Part shown: positions 1 to 11,009 of the stretch, in pieces | How positions within the stretch are numbered: the first letter of the stretch is position 1 | Layout of the letters: every line of letters begins with the position of its first letter | Source of the DNA: Sesamum alatum | Lineage: Eukaryota; Streptophyta; Magnoliopsida; Lamiales; Pedaliaceae | Assembly (NCBI GenBank): GCA_034509735.1 | Contig: JACGWO010000010.1 | Location: forward strand, 17,373,193-17,437,192 | Length of the DNA: 64,000 nt | Reading direction: 5' to 3' | Position numbers and translations under genes: made by a program | Notes under the pieces: generated by a model | What the model was told of the DNA's origin: nothing | The model's input: only the letters and a program-made list of their open reading frames with translations | The model's database searches: none

Positions 1-97
1 TGAGGATCCCAATAGCTCGAAGAAACATAAAACAAAGCATAAATACAAGAGAAAGGATTCTCGCTCGAGCAAGTCGAGCAAAAAGAGCAAATCTTGC

Positions 98-1040
98 TTG
101 GTTGAGAAGGCAAAAAAGAAAGCAACAGTTGAGGCTGATGAGGTCGAATGCCTCAAATTCCTGAAAGAAATGCAAGAATGGTGGAAGGCCAATCGTGAAG
201 AGTTGCGATCTCCTTCTCAGCGGGCCGTAGAAATGGTGGGTGATAGGCGCATTCCGGATTGGGTCATTTCTACGCAAAGTTCTATTCTGCAATCGCACTT
301 AGGGCAAGATTCGTGGGAGTTGTTCAAGATCATCCTTTGTGATCGCGATCAGGCTCTTTTGGCCAAGAAATCCCATACTAGGGTTGAGGATTGCCCATAG
401 TATGATGTAGGTAGACATCTTCGACCATATCTTTACTTGCTTTTGTATACCTGTTTTTTACTGCTACATAACAACTGGTGCCTTTCACAGGCTTCTACTT
501 TTGGCCACAATTTATCCCTGAATGCTCTGTGTTCCGACCAGACAAGAAAATTCTAATTGCTGAGAACACCAAGCTCAAGTATGAGATTGAGGCTTTGAAG
601 GCTCAAATTACTGAGGCGAAGGCCTCGAGTGATGAGAAGATTTCACATTTGGAGGCTAAACTACATGAATGCGTGGCAATTGGCTTTGGAGGAAGGTGAT
701 ATGAAAGGCTTCGAGCGACGTTGAGGCGAAGGGTTCGACGATGGGCTCGTTGAGGGTCGTGAAAGGTATCTTGAATATGACGATCATAAAGTTATCCTAG
801 TCGCGACCTGTGTTGAGGGTACCTGTAATTTTCTCAAGTCTTCCGCCTTAGGGATCCCGTTGGAAGTCAGAATTGCCCGATTTGCTCTTGATGGTTTCGA
901 TCTATGTCATTTGCAAATCAAGACTCTTGTTGGCTTTGTCAAAGGTTTGGACCATAATCGCCTTGACCCTACTTTGAACGCCACCTCCAAATTTCTAATG
1001 TGGGTGATCCCCTCCCTGCCGACCCAAACGAATTTGGTGT
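98..1040 (+). pseudogene. Antisense accessory ORF of a Tat-type Ty3/gypsy element (degenerate)
   Basis: The first open piece (98-400) contains IPDWVISTQSSILQSHL, GQDSWELF and DRDQALLAKKSHTRVED. This layout resembles the plant putative gypsy-type transposon domain (Transposase_28). A second open piece (478-699) is a Lys/Glu-rich coiled coil, and a third (860-1040) continues with a C-terminal region. The pieces are separated by stops, so the gene is dead. It lies downstream of, and opposite to, the minus-strand gypsy pol at 1834-3450. Tat-lineage elements such as Grande and Retand are known to carry an antisense frame in that position. The domain name is recalled from family knowledge; the layout is seen directly. 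The start of the original frame may lie outside the window. Confidence 0.5.
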
Positions 1041-1311
1041 GTTGATAGATGAGATCGAGGGGACAATGCCTCGTGTTCCTTTGAATATAACATCATTGTT
1101 GAGGGGATCGATCAACCATCTGATCCTTCTATGTATTTTTTAGATTTTTATGATCTAGATGGTCCATCGATCTTGATGTAGTGTTCCCTTTTGACGATGT
1201 AATGACTCTTTTTGAGTGACTTTTTTTAATGGAATAGACTTTACTTTCGCGATCTCCCCCTTTGTACTTCTATATTATTATGCAATAATTGTTTTCAGGC
1301 ATCAAATTCCT

Positions 1312-1690
1312 TTTCAAGCTTAAAACATTCATACGCCTTTTTCAGGCTTCTACCTTTTTCGGTCGATAATGCTACAAACCTTTTTAGGATTCGACCCTTT
1401 TCGGATCTAAAAATTTATAGGTCGTTTTTGCACTTTGACCAGTTCGATATTGAAAATTTTACAAGCCTTTTTCAGGCTTCGACCTTTTTTAGGCCGAAAA
1501 GGTTTTACAAGCATTTTTCAGGCTTCGACCTTTTTCAGGTCGACAAATCTTACAAGCCTTTTTTAGGTTTTGACCTTTATCAGGTAAAAAAATTTACAAG
1601 CTTTTTTCAGGCTTCGACCTTTTTTAGGTCGATGTATTTACATGGATAAAAACTAAAAGCGACATATGGTCTTTTTCAGACCTTCCATTA
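1312..1690. repeat. Minisatellite of paired stem-loops, period about 44-46 bp
   Basis: Four good units start at ACAAG near 1461, 1507, 1552 and 1596, and decayed units lie on both sides. Each unit holds two short inverted repeats that share a T-rich loop: AAGCCTTTTTCAGGCTT and TCGACCTTTTTCAGGTCGA. A further hairpin, GGTCTTTTTCAGACC, lies just beyond the array. The array sits between the end of gypsy pol and the antisense frame, the hypervariable 3' region where Tat/Ogre-type elements are known to grow tandem repeats. Confidence 0.85.
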
Positions 1691-1833
1691 ATATAGCAGC
1701 CATTCTCATGCACGAATCCTTTTCAGATCGCCAAAATATCTCCTTACATCCGATCCTTGTCGGTTTTGCCAAAATAAATTTTGGTTCTTTCCCAGAATCC
1801 TTCAAAGAATTACAGAAACATTTTCCCTTGACC

Positions 1834-3450
1834 CTATGAATAGAATTTTTTGAAGTTGTGAATGTTCCATGGTCGATGTAGGTCTTTCCCTTGAAAGTTT
1901 TGCAGGCGGTATGTGTTTTTTTTCTTTATCTCAACCACCTTGTATGGTTCTTTCCAACTTGGATCTAATTTTCCCACATGTTTGGACACTTCTATCTTCT
2001 TCAATACGAGGTCACCCACTTGAAAGTGTCTAGGTCGCACCTTTCAATTATAACTTCTCATCATGAGACCTTTGTGATGTAAAATCTTGGCAAATGCTTA
2101 GTTTCTCTGCTCTTCTATTATGATGAGATCGAACACTCTCTCCTTTTGGTTTTCTTTTGGACATATTGTGCAACCCTGGCCGTTTCCTCCCCAATCTCGG
2201 CCTTGATAATGGTTTCCGTCCCATAGACTAGGAAAAAAGGGGTTTCACCTGTTGCACTTCTTGGGGTCGTCCTGTAAGCCCATAAGACTTTAGGAAGCTC
2301 CTCGACCCATGATCCGTTGGCTCCATCCAACCTGGCCTTCAAATGCTGTAATAAGATTGGATTAGTTACCTCAGTTTGTCCATTTATTTGAAGATTACCC
2401 ACAATAATAAAATTTTGTTGAATTTTTAACTTTGTGCACCATGCCATGATTACTTTTCCTTGGAATTGTGTCTCGTTGTCCGAGATCAGCACCCTCAGGA
2501 TATCAAACCTGCAAATAATACTTTTCCAAATGAAATTTATTACTTTTTTTTCGGAGAACTTTGCTAATGCTTTCGCCTCCACCCATTTGAAAAAGTACTC
2601 AACCGCGGAAATGACAAACTTCTTCTGCGTAGGTGCCGAGGGGAAGGGTCCTAAGATGTCTATCCCCCACTTGTAGAAAGGGCACGCGATTTTAATGGGC
2701 TCCATGGGAGTAGCTGGTGTGTAGGTAAAGGTATTATATTTGTGGTAGTTTTCATATTTCTTTGCAAATTCCATCGAATCCTGCACGAGTATGGGCCAAA
2801 TTACGCTTGTCGCATCACCTTCTGGGCCAACGACCTTCCCCCTAAATGGTTTTTTCAGCTGCCTTCATGGATTTCCGTCAGTACATACTCTGCTCGATCT
2901 AGGTTCAAACACTTCAGTAATGGGCCATTTATTGATCTCTTATAAAGCCCTCCGTCTATCAGGTGAACCTGTTGGCCATAAACTTCAAAGCTTTTGCTGC
3001 AGGATCCCTTGGTACGACCCCATCCTTCAAAAATTCCATAACCTCAATTTCAAGGATCTTTCTTCTTGTACGCAATGCAACTCCTCTCCTTCGTCTATGA
3101 TTGTGACCTCCTTCACCATCATTGGATTTTTCTGTCCTTGACCCCTGCCACCAGGGCTCCGAACTTTGAGAGGGCGTCCGTTCTTTCATTTTCTCCTCTC
3201 GGAATTTGTTTTCGAGCACTTGTCGAATTTTTGCATTGACTCCTTTGGCTCTCTTCAAGTATTGCATCATCGACCATTCCCTGGTCTCGTAAGCTCCTTC
3301 AATCTGCATAGCCAAAAACTATGAATCAGTGTAAACATCTAAATGACTTACCCCCTAACAAACTATGGTCCTCGAGATCCAAGCAGTGGTAGCTTGCCCC
3401 AGGCAATGAAGTCCTGAGAAGAGAGCAAACGTAAGGCTAGTCGGGATGGT
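1834..3450 (-). pseudogene. Ty3/gypsy pol remnant: RNase H end, integrase and C-terminal tail
   Basis: Reading the minus strand, the RNase H end appears near 3450-3200 with LDVYTDS, then an in-frame stop, then AMQIEGAYETREWSMMQYL. The frame shifts inside 3200-2960. The integrase core follows at 2786-2118 with WGIDILGPFP, ISDNETQF and NGQTEVTN, and LWAYRTTPRSATGETPF downstream. The C-terminal tail at 2040-1834 has FQVGDLVLKK and PWNIHNFKKFY. The second catalytic motif is normally followed by G-T-Q-F, and here the glycine is glutamate. Stops and shifts make it inactive. Reverse transcriptase, protease and gag are absent, so the element is internally deleted. The sequence style fits the Tat lineage. 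Confidence 0.9.
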
Positions 3451-3454
3451 CCCC

Positions 3455-3790
3455 TTGTTAAGACCCTACGATGGTTAAGTCAATATGCACTTGAGATGGA
3501 GCTTTGCGATCAAGGATAATTAATGCTATAGTAAATGAACGTCACCTATAATAAATGAGGGTGCCAGGTATTTATAGGGTCATTTCTACAACGTCATTTG
3601 GTCCACATAGCGTGATTTGGTAGACCTCCTGCCAGACGATCGACGGTCTTTCACATGGTATACGTCACTGGGTCACTGAAGTAGGTCGGGTTGAACAAAC
3701 CCGACCCAACTTATAAACACGCAGATCTTGGGGCTATTAGTGTAATATCTTACCCTTTTGAGGGCATTTCAGTAATTACCAAATAACCCC
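3455..3790 (-). mobile_element. Probable LTR-derived fragment of the gypsy element
   Basis: This stretch follows the RNase H remnant. It carries TATAAATACC on the minus strand (3569-3578) and a strong inverted repeat around 3688-3712 (GTCGGGTT and AAACCCGAC). Its tail (CATTTCAGTAATTACC region) resembles the LTR beside the gag at 62.3 kb. No clean LTR ends or target duplication were found, so this is tentative. Confidence 0.35.
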
Positions 3791-3891
3791 ATCAATAAGT
3801 TTACACAACATATATGATTGGCCAACTATTTTGGAGTATGAACTGTTGAATGTTTATAGATAAGGGTTGAATCTATCTTATAATTAGTTGA

Positions 3892-4303
3892 CACTACCAT
3901 AAAATGTCATTAGTAAGAATACAAATTTCTTACAAGATAGTTGAATTCCTTGCTAATTTATATTAGCATTTAGCAAGAAACATATTTATTTGGTAATTAG
4001 ACTGTTACTGATTTTAATATTGAATTTTTTTTGTTTTGATTTTGTTAGAAATTTTATCAATGAAAATATTTGTTAGTAAAATTTTTTTGGAGGAACTTCT
4101 GAATTTTTTTACCGAGGTTAGCTACGAAGTTTTACAACATTAAAATTCCTTTCTAATTATAGCAAGGAAATATTTTGTTTCTAATACTTTTTTGAGATCA
4201 CAAGAACTTAAAATTCTTATTAGCTGCTAAATTCGTTGCTAATTACCAATAAATTTACTCTAATTTCTTATTTTTCTAGCTATTGCGATAATTTCTTGTT
4301 GTG
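3892..4303. mobile_element. CACTA-type MITE
   Basis: It starts CACTACCAT and ends TTGTTGTG, flanked on both sides by the 3-bp duplication TGA (3889-3891 and 4304-4306). The inside holds facing motifs of the type TTGCTAAT and TTAGCAA, as in CACTA subterminal repeats. It has no coding capacity. Confidence 0.65.
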
Positions 4304-4548
4304 TGATAAGATGAATATAGTCAAATAGTGAGTTTGAAGTGAGTTACAAGCTTCTGTGAGTACATTATAAATATGGAACCCACTGACTCAATTAATGCAT
4401 CAGTTGATATATTCTCTCAGTCAAATATGAAAATAAAAAGATTTTAGACTTCAAAAATACAAAAACCGTCTAGTTGAGAACAACCAAAGAACTTTAGGGA
4501 TTTACAGTGTGGATTTTGAAAAGACACTGATTATCTTCTCTTTATTAG

Positions 4549-4648
4549 GCAAAGAATCACTGGACCAAAGAGGAGGTTAAAGAAGATGCAATGCATGTCA
4601 AGGGAGATCCATTCCTAATTCAACCTGTACAAGAGATTCATAAATTTG
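4549..4648 (+). other. Exon-like open stretch of unknown function
   Basis: A 100-bp non-repetitive stretch is preceded by a pyrimidine-rich tract ending in AG and followed by GTGAGT, as for an internal plant exon. One frame is open and reads AKNHWTKEEVKEDAMHVKGD and then PFLIQPVQEIHKF. I do not recognise the protein. It lies among MITEs and could be one exon of a host gene with repeat-filled introns, a captured fragment, or chance. No matching neighbouring exons were found in the window. Confidence 0.3.
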
Positions 4649-4656
4649 GTGAGTTA

Positions 4657-4920
4657 ATTGCAATGTTAGTCCCATAGTATAGGACGTTTTGTAGAATTAG
4701 TTCCATCCTTTTCATAAGCCAATTTTAGTCCATAATTGAATGGTGGTATGCAAAAACGTCCCACTGTCAAATTTTTAAGCACGTGGCTGTCAAGTATTTC
4801 AGATCATCAAATATTACTCCCACCATTAAATTGCAATTTTAGTCTCATACTATAGGGGTTTTGCAATATTGGTCCCCTACTTATTAAAATAGCCAAAAAT
4901 AGTCCATAATATAATGGATA
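4657..4920. repeat. Pair of diverged direct repeats of about 88 bp
   Basis: ATTGCAATGTTAGTCCCATA (4657 on) and ATTGCAATTTTAGTCTCATA (about 4832 on) begin two similar blocks, each ending near AGTCCATAAT. The phrases resemble the arm sequences of the Mutator-like foldbacks nearby, so this is probably a decayed relative. From 4921 to about 5430 I see only AT-rich DNA. Confidence 0.5.
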
Positions 4921-5427
4921 TATTTTTGATATGTTTGATGTGCATGTATTCATTATATTAATGTGCCAACATGAACTAATCTAGAATTAATTTTAAGTTT
5001 CTTTTTCTGGTAATTAATTATCTTGAATTGTAAGTGTCACTTACTTTTCTTGCACTTTTTCTAATGAAACTTTGACTGTGAGCCCCTACACCTGGAATTT
5101 GTGCGGATAATTCTCTACTATGTCATCCCTCCACTGGTTATTTTTACAAGTCTAGGAATCTTACAACTTTTTTTTGCTACATTTGAATAATTTAAATAGA
5201 CTTTTCAAGAAATTTAAATATTGGCGCCAGAAAAAAAGGTGGTATTGACTTGATTCCTTTTCATTTACCGTTGATAAATATAGTATATATGTGCATGAAT
5301 GATGAGTCTTTGCCCACTATGATATGGAAGATTAAAGGAAGTAAAAAGAGAGAAAAAGAGACATCTTAATTTTGATGAATTCTTGGATTTTATTAGGTAT
5401 AAATAACAAAATATCAAGCGATACATC

Positions 5428-5790
5428 GGGTAAAAAAAAACAATTTGCCCTGTGAAATATGATCATTTTTGTACTTTACTATCTAAACTTTATTTTCTTG
5501 TTTTGAATTGTCATACCAACTATACGAGTTTTGTATTGATTTGCCATTTGTGTAATTTTCCATCATAGAAACTCAAATCTAGTTCATTTTTTGATGATTA
5601 CACAATTTTCTTAAAACAAATTAAAAAATAAAATTCAAATATGAAATTTAATAAACTCATAGAGTGATATGAGGTGGTAAGTTGCAAAATTAGTGTAATT
5701 CATATGACAAATTGAAACAAAAAAAAGTTTAGATGTCAAAAGTATAAAAACGGCCATAGTTCGAAGGTCAAAATGATTTTTTAGTGACAA
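5428..5790. mobile_element. Degenerate foldback element
   Basis: The left arm (TTTTTGTACTTTACTATC, ATCTAAACTTTATTTTC) pairs with the right arm (GAAACAAAAAAAAGTTTAGAT, TATAAAAACGG) in inverted orientation, with ATGACA-type ends facing each other. The outer ends are decayed and I found no target duplication. A 65-codon minus-strand frame over the right arm is a by-product. The DNA from 5791 to 6087 is AT-rich with an (AT)n run near 6055-6070. Confidence 0.5.
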
Positions 5791-6087
5791 CTTTATGTAC
5801 AACTTTTCGTCACTAATTTTTGCTAGTAACATCTTTTACAAAATAATTGTCACAAGCAAGCTATTCAAAATATGAAATTCATTACTATTAAAAATATCAA
5901 ATTCATTACTTTGATAAAATAAAACTATTGGCACTAATATAATTAATGACTATTGAAATTGTTACTTATATTTTTCCGCTAATTTTCTCTCACTATAACA
6001 AAATATAATATTGATGATAAAATATTAAATAATAATTTTAAAATTATCACTAATATATATATATATATATTTGTTATATAACTGATA

Positions 6088-7970
6088 AGTAAAATTATAT
6101 TTTTTAGTCTCACTAGATAGGGTCATTCTCACTTTTGGTCCATCACTTTACGGGGTCGACAATTCTAGTCCCAAAATTCTAAAATTTTGACACTATTGGC
6201 CTTGTGTTGTCAAATATTAACAGCAAAACCATGTGTTGTTAGTCAATGTCTTTTAACTTGACTAATAAATGTTAAATTCTATTTTGCCCTCTATATTTTT
6301 TCAAAAAAGCCAAAAATTCATGTGTTTTTAAAGTAGCCTAATAATCCCCTGTGTATTGAATAAACCCCTTTTAGAACTCAATTTAACTAAAGTACCTTCT
6401 ATTATTTTATAAAATCAGCCTCATTTGTTTTTCTTTTATTTCAAAATTATTTTTTGTGATTTTTTTTGTATTTTTCTTCCTACTAAAAAGATAAATAGTT
6501 GTTTCTTAAATATATTTATTTAAATATCAAAATACTAGAAAATTATATCAAATTTTTAATTTTTATAATTTAAATTGAAATATTAAATTAACATCACATA
6601 AGAAATTAATAGAAGGTTCATTTTCCAAATTGGAATATCTATACGAATATAAATGTTAACCTGAATATAAATGTAATTTATTATAATAATTATATATTAT
6701 GATTGAATTTAAATAAATTATATTCTTTATTACAAATAATATTTAAATTAAATTACCATTATAAATATGTAAAATGAAACTTTAATACTTCCTGCAATTA
6801 TTTTTAACTTTCAAAATTTAAATTAATTTCTTAATTTTTGAAAAGCTTTAAAAATTAAAAAAATTATAAAAATAAAAGTATTTTTAGAAACATAAATTTA
6901 TTAAAATTAACATTTATCCACCCATCCCCCACCAGACTCGGCCCCCACTGCCCAATGCCGAAGTCAGGGGTGAGGGCAGGGGTGGTCGGCCAGGGTTAAT
7001 TTTAGAAATTTTATTTTTCTAATAATAGTTTTATTTTTTATAATGTATAATTTTGAAGTTTTTAAAAACTTAGGAAATTAATTTAAAACTTTGAAACTTA
7101 AAAATAATGAAAAGAAAGTATTAAATTTATATTTTAAATACTAATAATTGTAATTTAATTTTAAATTTATTTATAATAAATAGTATAAGTTATTTAAGTA
7201 TATTTACATTAAATAATAATTTAAATTAGTTAATAATATATAATTTTCATTATTGAATATTTAAATTTGAAAAATAACCTTTAGTATATTAAGTTTTTAT
7301 ATGGTTCAAACTAATTTTTTATTTTAAATAAAAAAATTCAAATTTTGATATGCTTTGATGGTATTTTAATATTTAAATAAATATATTTAAGAATAAAATT
7401 ATTTATTTCTTTATGAGGGAGAACAATACAAAAAGAAAACCCACAAAAACAACTATGACTTTATCAGATCAAGAAAGATATTATAGTCAAATTGAGTAAA
7501 AAAAGTGATTTTTTAAAACATGGGAGGTTTTTAGCCTATTTTTAAAACACGGAGAGTTTTTAGCCTTTGGTGAAAAATATAGGGGGGGTAAAATAAAATT
7601 TGGGCATTTGTTGGTTTGGTCAACAATCGTTAACTAACGATACATGACCGTTTGCCGTTAGTATTTAACAACACAAGACCAATAGTACACTAGAAGAAAA
7701 TAACTTAATAGCAACGAAAAAATTTATTGTTGAAATCAGCGTCGAGCTAATTAGCAAGTAAATTTTTTTGTACTAAATAATGCATTAGCAACGAAAATTT
7801 TACTTGCTAATTAGCTCGACGCTGATTTTTTTTTTTTGTTGCTATTGAGCTTTTTTCTTGTAGTGGTATTAAAATTTTAGGATTTTGGGACCAGAAGTAT
7901 CGATCCCGTAAAATGGAAAACCAAAAAGTGAGAAGAGTCGTATCTAATGGGGCAAAAGTGCAATTTTGCC
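6088..7970. mobile_element. Large Mutator-like foldback element (long terminal inverted repeats)
   Basis: Almost the whole 1.88 kb is two inverted arms. The left end AGTAAAATTATA faces the right end, which reads GGCAAAATTGCA on the minus strand. Matching blocks continue inward (GGTCCATC with its partner, CTAAAATTTT, TTGTGTTGT, AAATATATTTATTTAAATAT) to a G/C-rich centre at about 6900-7010. The flanks are TAACTGATA (6079-6087) and TAATTGATA (7971-7979), a 9-bp duplication with one mismatch, as expected for Mutator-like transposition. No transposase frame is present, so it is non-autonomous. The right arm is broken by the CACTA MITE at 7688-7865. Confidence 0.8.
7688..7865. mobile_element. CACTA-type MITE nested in the foldback
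   Basis: A 178-bp hairpin-like element starts CACTAGAAGAAAATAACTTA and ends TTTTTTCTTGTAGTG, with the 3-bp duplication GTA on both sides (7685-7687 and 7866-7868). The arms TCAGCGTCGAGCTAATTAGC and GCTAATTAGCTCGACGCTGA are perfect inverted copies. It interrupts the right arm of the 6088-7970 element, so it is younger than that element. Confidence 0.9.
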
Positions 7971-8866
7971 TAATTGATATTTAGCTTCGAAAGAGTGATC
8001 CATTGTATGATATATGGTTGTTTCAGTGTGGTTATATATAATTTACGTAAAAGATTTGAGAAAGTTATATTTTACGTCCAACAAGTTAGCTTCTTTGTAA
8101 TTTGATCTTGTTGTTTTTTAATTCACCATATTGCATTCTCTAAGGCTGTGTTTATTTTGATATAATAGGTTGAATAACACTAATAATGTAGGCTTATCCT
8201 ACGTTTACATTGCAAGATAAGAGCCTTACTAATTCACTGTAAAAGTGGGATAACTCAACCCACCTCCGACATTTAATGGGGAAGAAAAGTGGTTTCAAAT
8301 TATCAAATGTGCCCTTACTTTACCTTTCCAAATTACACAATTTACCCTCAACTACCCAATTATACATATTTATGTTGTCTTTAATTATTTATATTATGTA
8401 TATAATTTATCCTCAACTACCTAATTACACAATACGTGCATGAGACTAGCTCCATTAAGTCTTGAATAGAATTAAGACTATTTCCATCATAATTACTGTA
8501 TATATATAAGTACTATATATATATGTATTTCTCGTGAATACTAATAAAAGAGGTAGTAATACGATAAATTCCTTTTTCATGTTTGCCCTTTAAATTTCTG
8601 CCTTTTATATATATATGTAAGTTTAATTTTTCTAGTTATCGCCGTAGTTGATTTATTCACATAAGTTTGCTAAAATTTATGTATCATTCTTCACAAATTG
8701 GAGATACAACTTGGGTAACATGAAATTTTAAAATTAAGAAAGTTGAAAAGTTTTTGAATATTTATATTAGTTTCTTTCAAACCTGCGGTTGGATAGTCAG
8801 TCATGTCACATCGTTATTTAGTTAAAGAAAGTAACTATAAAATACGAGCCACATAAATTTATATTA
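7971..8866. other. AT-rich non-coding stretch
   Basis: I see no gene. A phrase near 8150 (GGCTGTGTTTATTTTGATA) resembles the start of common plant MITEs, but I could not find a matching right end. Short TATATA runs occur near 8500-8530 and 8610. Confidence 0.5.
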
Positions 8867-9109
8867 AGGATAAATGCAATTTACCCCCTGTGATATAAGA
8901 AATAAGTAAAAGTTTCCCTGTGAAAAAATAATTAGTAAATTACTTCCTTGTATTTTGAGAAATGAAGCAAATTACCCCCTATCAAGGGAAAACACAGGGG
9001 GTAATTTGCTTCATTTTAAGATTACGGGGGGTAATTTGCTAATTATTTTCGCACAAGATTTTTTTTTACTTATTTCTTATATCACAAGGAGGTAAATTGT
9101 ATTTATCCC
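8867..9109. mobile_element. Small Mutator-like MITE
   Basis: The ends AGGATAAATGCAATTTACC and, on the minus strand, GGGATAAATACAATTTACC are inverted copies. Inside, AAATTACCCCC and GGGGGTAATTTGC face each other. The flanking 10 bp ATTTATATTA is duplicated (8857-8866 and 9110-9119). There is no coding capacity. Confidence 0.85.
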
Positions 9110-9601
9110 ATTTATATTATATATATGATTGTTCATTATTTTGGAGTATGCCCTGTAGATTGTTTGTTTATCCACATTTATAGATAAGAATATATATATA
9201 TATATCTATATAGATATCTTATAAGTTCATGTAATTTATAAAATTTAAAATTTGTAAAATGTTAGATTTTATTTAAAAAACTAATAAGCTATTCAAGTGT
9301 TTGAATAAAATAATATTATGAAGCTTATACCTAGATGTTAGTAATGAAAATTTTATAATTAGTATGATTAATACTAAAGTGTTTGTTAAAGTCTCATTGT
9401 TTTGAAAGAACTTGTAATCTCCTAAGATCTTACATCAGTAGCTCAGAAAAATTTACTAAACACTCTTCACGATATTTTAAGAAGTTCATATATAAGCTCA
9501 CCCAAACACTGTCTTAGAACAGTGTAAGAAAATGTTGAGCTGCAAGAATGGTAATATATCTATATATATATTTGTATGTATGTATGTATATATGAATTTT
9601 G

Positions 9602-9604
<3 letters not shown>

Positions 9605-9633
<29 letters not shown>
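9605..9633. repeat. (AT)n microsatellite
   Basis: An alternating AT run, preceded by TATATA and TGTATG short repeats at 9555-9595. It produces a false 75-codon minus-strand frame rich in Ile and Tyr. The rest of 9110-9910 is AT-rich with no gene seen. Confidence 0.9.
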
Positions 9634-9636
<3 letters not shown>

Positions 9637-9919
9637 ACCATATGACATGGGATGCTTGTAAAGAAGGTATATGAAAAGGTTTAGATTTGCTCTTTGTGTG
9701 TCAGCGTGAGAGGAAAAAGGGTTTGAATATTTGGATTGCAAAATCTAAGAAAGGGAACAAATAAAAAAGATGTTTCTTTACATGATCTCAGTTTACAAAG
9801 CTTTCTCTCAACACATGCAACATTCAAGATCAGTATCCTAAGCACTTTGATCAGCACTTTTTCGTATGATCAGCTTATTACACATTTGCAATTATAATAT
9901 TTTGGCTATGTAAATGTTG

Positions 9920-11000
9920 GGGTAAATTACATTTTTGATCCTATAAGTGGACTCGATTCTAATTTTAGTCCCACAATGTCTACCATTTGCGAATTACGTC
10001 CCATAAGTAGTTTTTTTTTTTTTTTTTCCCAATTTCAGGACTAATTGGGGATTCATTAACGGAAGTTTGTTTCTCCGTTAAGTGGACTGATTTTGGAGGA
10101 AAATTGACCACAATTTAACTACTTTCGAAGAAAAATTGACCCACTTATTCTTCCTCTTATAAGAACTCATTTATTTCTTATTTCCTCCATATTTATCAAC
10201 AAACAAAACTTAAATGACTGCAATTTTTTATATATAATATATTTCTATTTTCATTTGTACAAATCAAATTTTTCGATCGAAAAAAAAAAAATAGGAACAC
10301 AAATACAAATTTCTTTATATATAATATATTTCTATTTTCATTTGTATAAATCAAATTTTTCGATTGAAAAAAAAAACACAGGAACACAAATACAAATTTC
10401 TTTATATATAATATATTTTGGTTTGTAAATGTTGGCAGGAACCTATGCATTTTTGTTGCTTGCAGATGTTGTGCAAGGTTATGCTTTTTGGCTGAAAATC
10501 TTTGCATTTTGCAGAAAACTTGTACTGAATTTCTGGTGCCAGTAATTGAACATCAAAGTTCTATAAATGCAATTTATGTTTTAGTAATTGTTGTTCTATT
10601 TTTGTATTTGTGTTCCTGTTTTTTTCTTTTTGATCGAAAAAATTAATTTGTACAAATGAAAATAGAAATATATTATATATAATTAAAGAAATTGCAGTCA
10701 TTTTAAGTTTTGTGTGTTGGTAAATATAGAGGAAATAATAAATAAATGAGTTCTTATAAGAGGAAGAAGAAGTGGGTCAATTTTCCTCCAAAAGTAGTTG
10801 AATTGAGGTCAATTTTCCTCCAAAATCGGTCCACTTAATCGAGAAACAAACTTCCGGTAACTTCATTAACGGAAATCTCCAATCAATCCTGAAATTGGAA
10901 AAAAAAAAAACACTTATGGGACGTAATTCGCGAATGGTAGACATTGTGGGACTAAAATTGAAATCGGATCCACTTATGGGACCAAAAATATAATTTACCC
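9920..11000. mobile_element. Mutator-like foldback element with 9-bp target duplication
   Basis: The left end GGGTAAATTACATTTTTGAT faces the right end, which reads GGGTAAATTATATTTTTGGT on the minus strand. The flanks TAAATGTTG (9911-9919) and TAAATGTTG (11001-11009) are identical. The arms match over several hundred bases, including the AAGAGGAAGAA-type blocks near 10150 and 10760. The left arm contains an extra tandem copy of about 110 bp around 10220-10410 (TTTCTATTTTCATTTGTA, ATCAAATTTTTCGAT). Open frames inside are low-complexity by-products. It is non-autonomous. Confidence 0.9.
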
Positions 11001-11009
11001 TAAATGTTG

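Noticed and set aside
7688..7865. MicroRNA precursor, because of the perfect hairpin.
   Set aside because: The CACTA ends and the 3-bp duplication identify it as a MITE. Without small RNA data a microRNA call is not justified.
9514..9741. 75-codon minus-strand frame rich in Ile and Tyr.
   Set aside because: It is produced by an (AT)n microsatellite and nearby short repeats.
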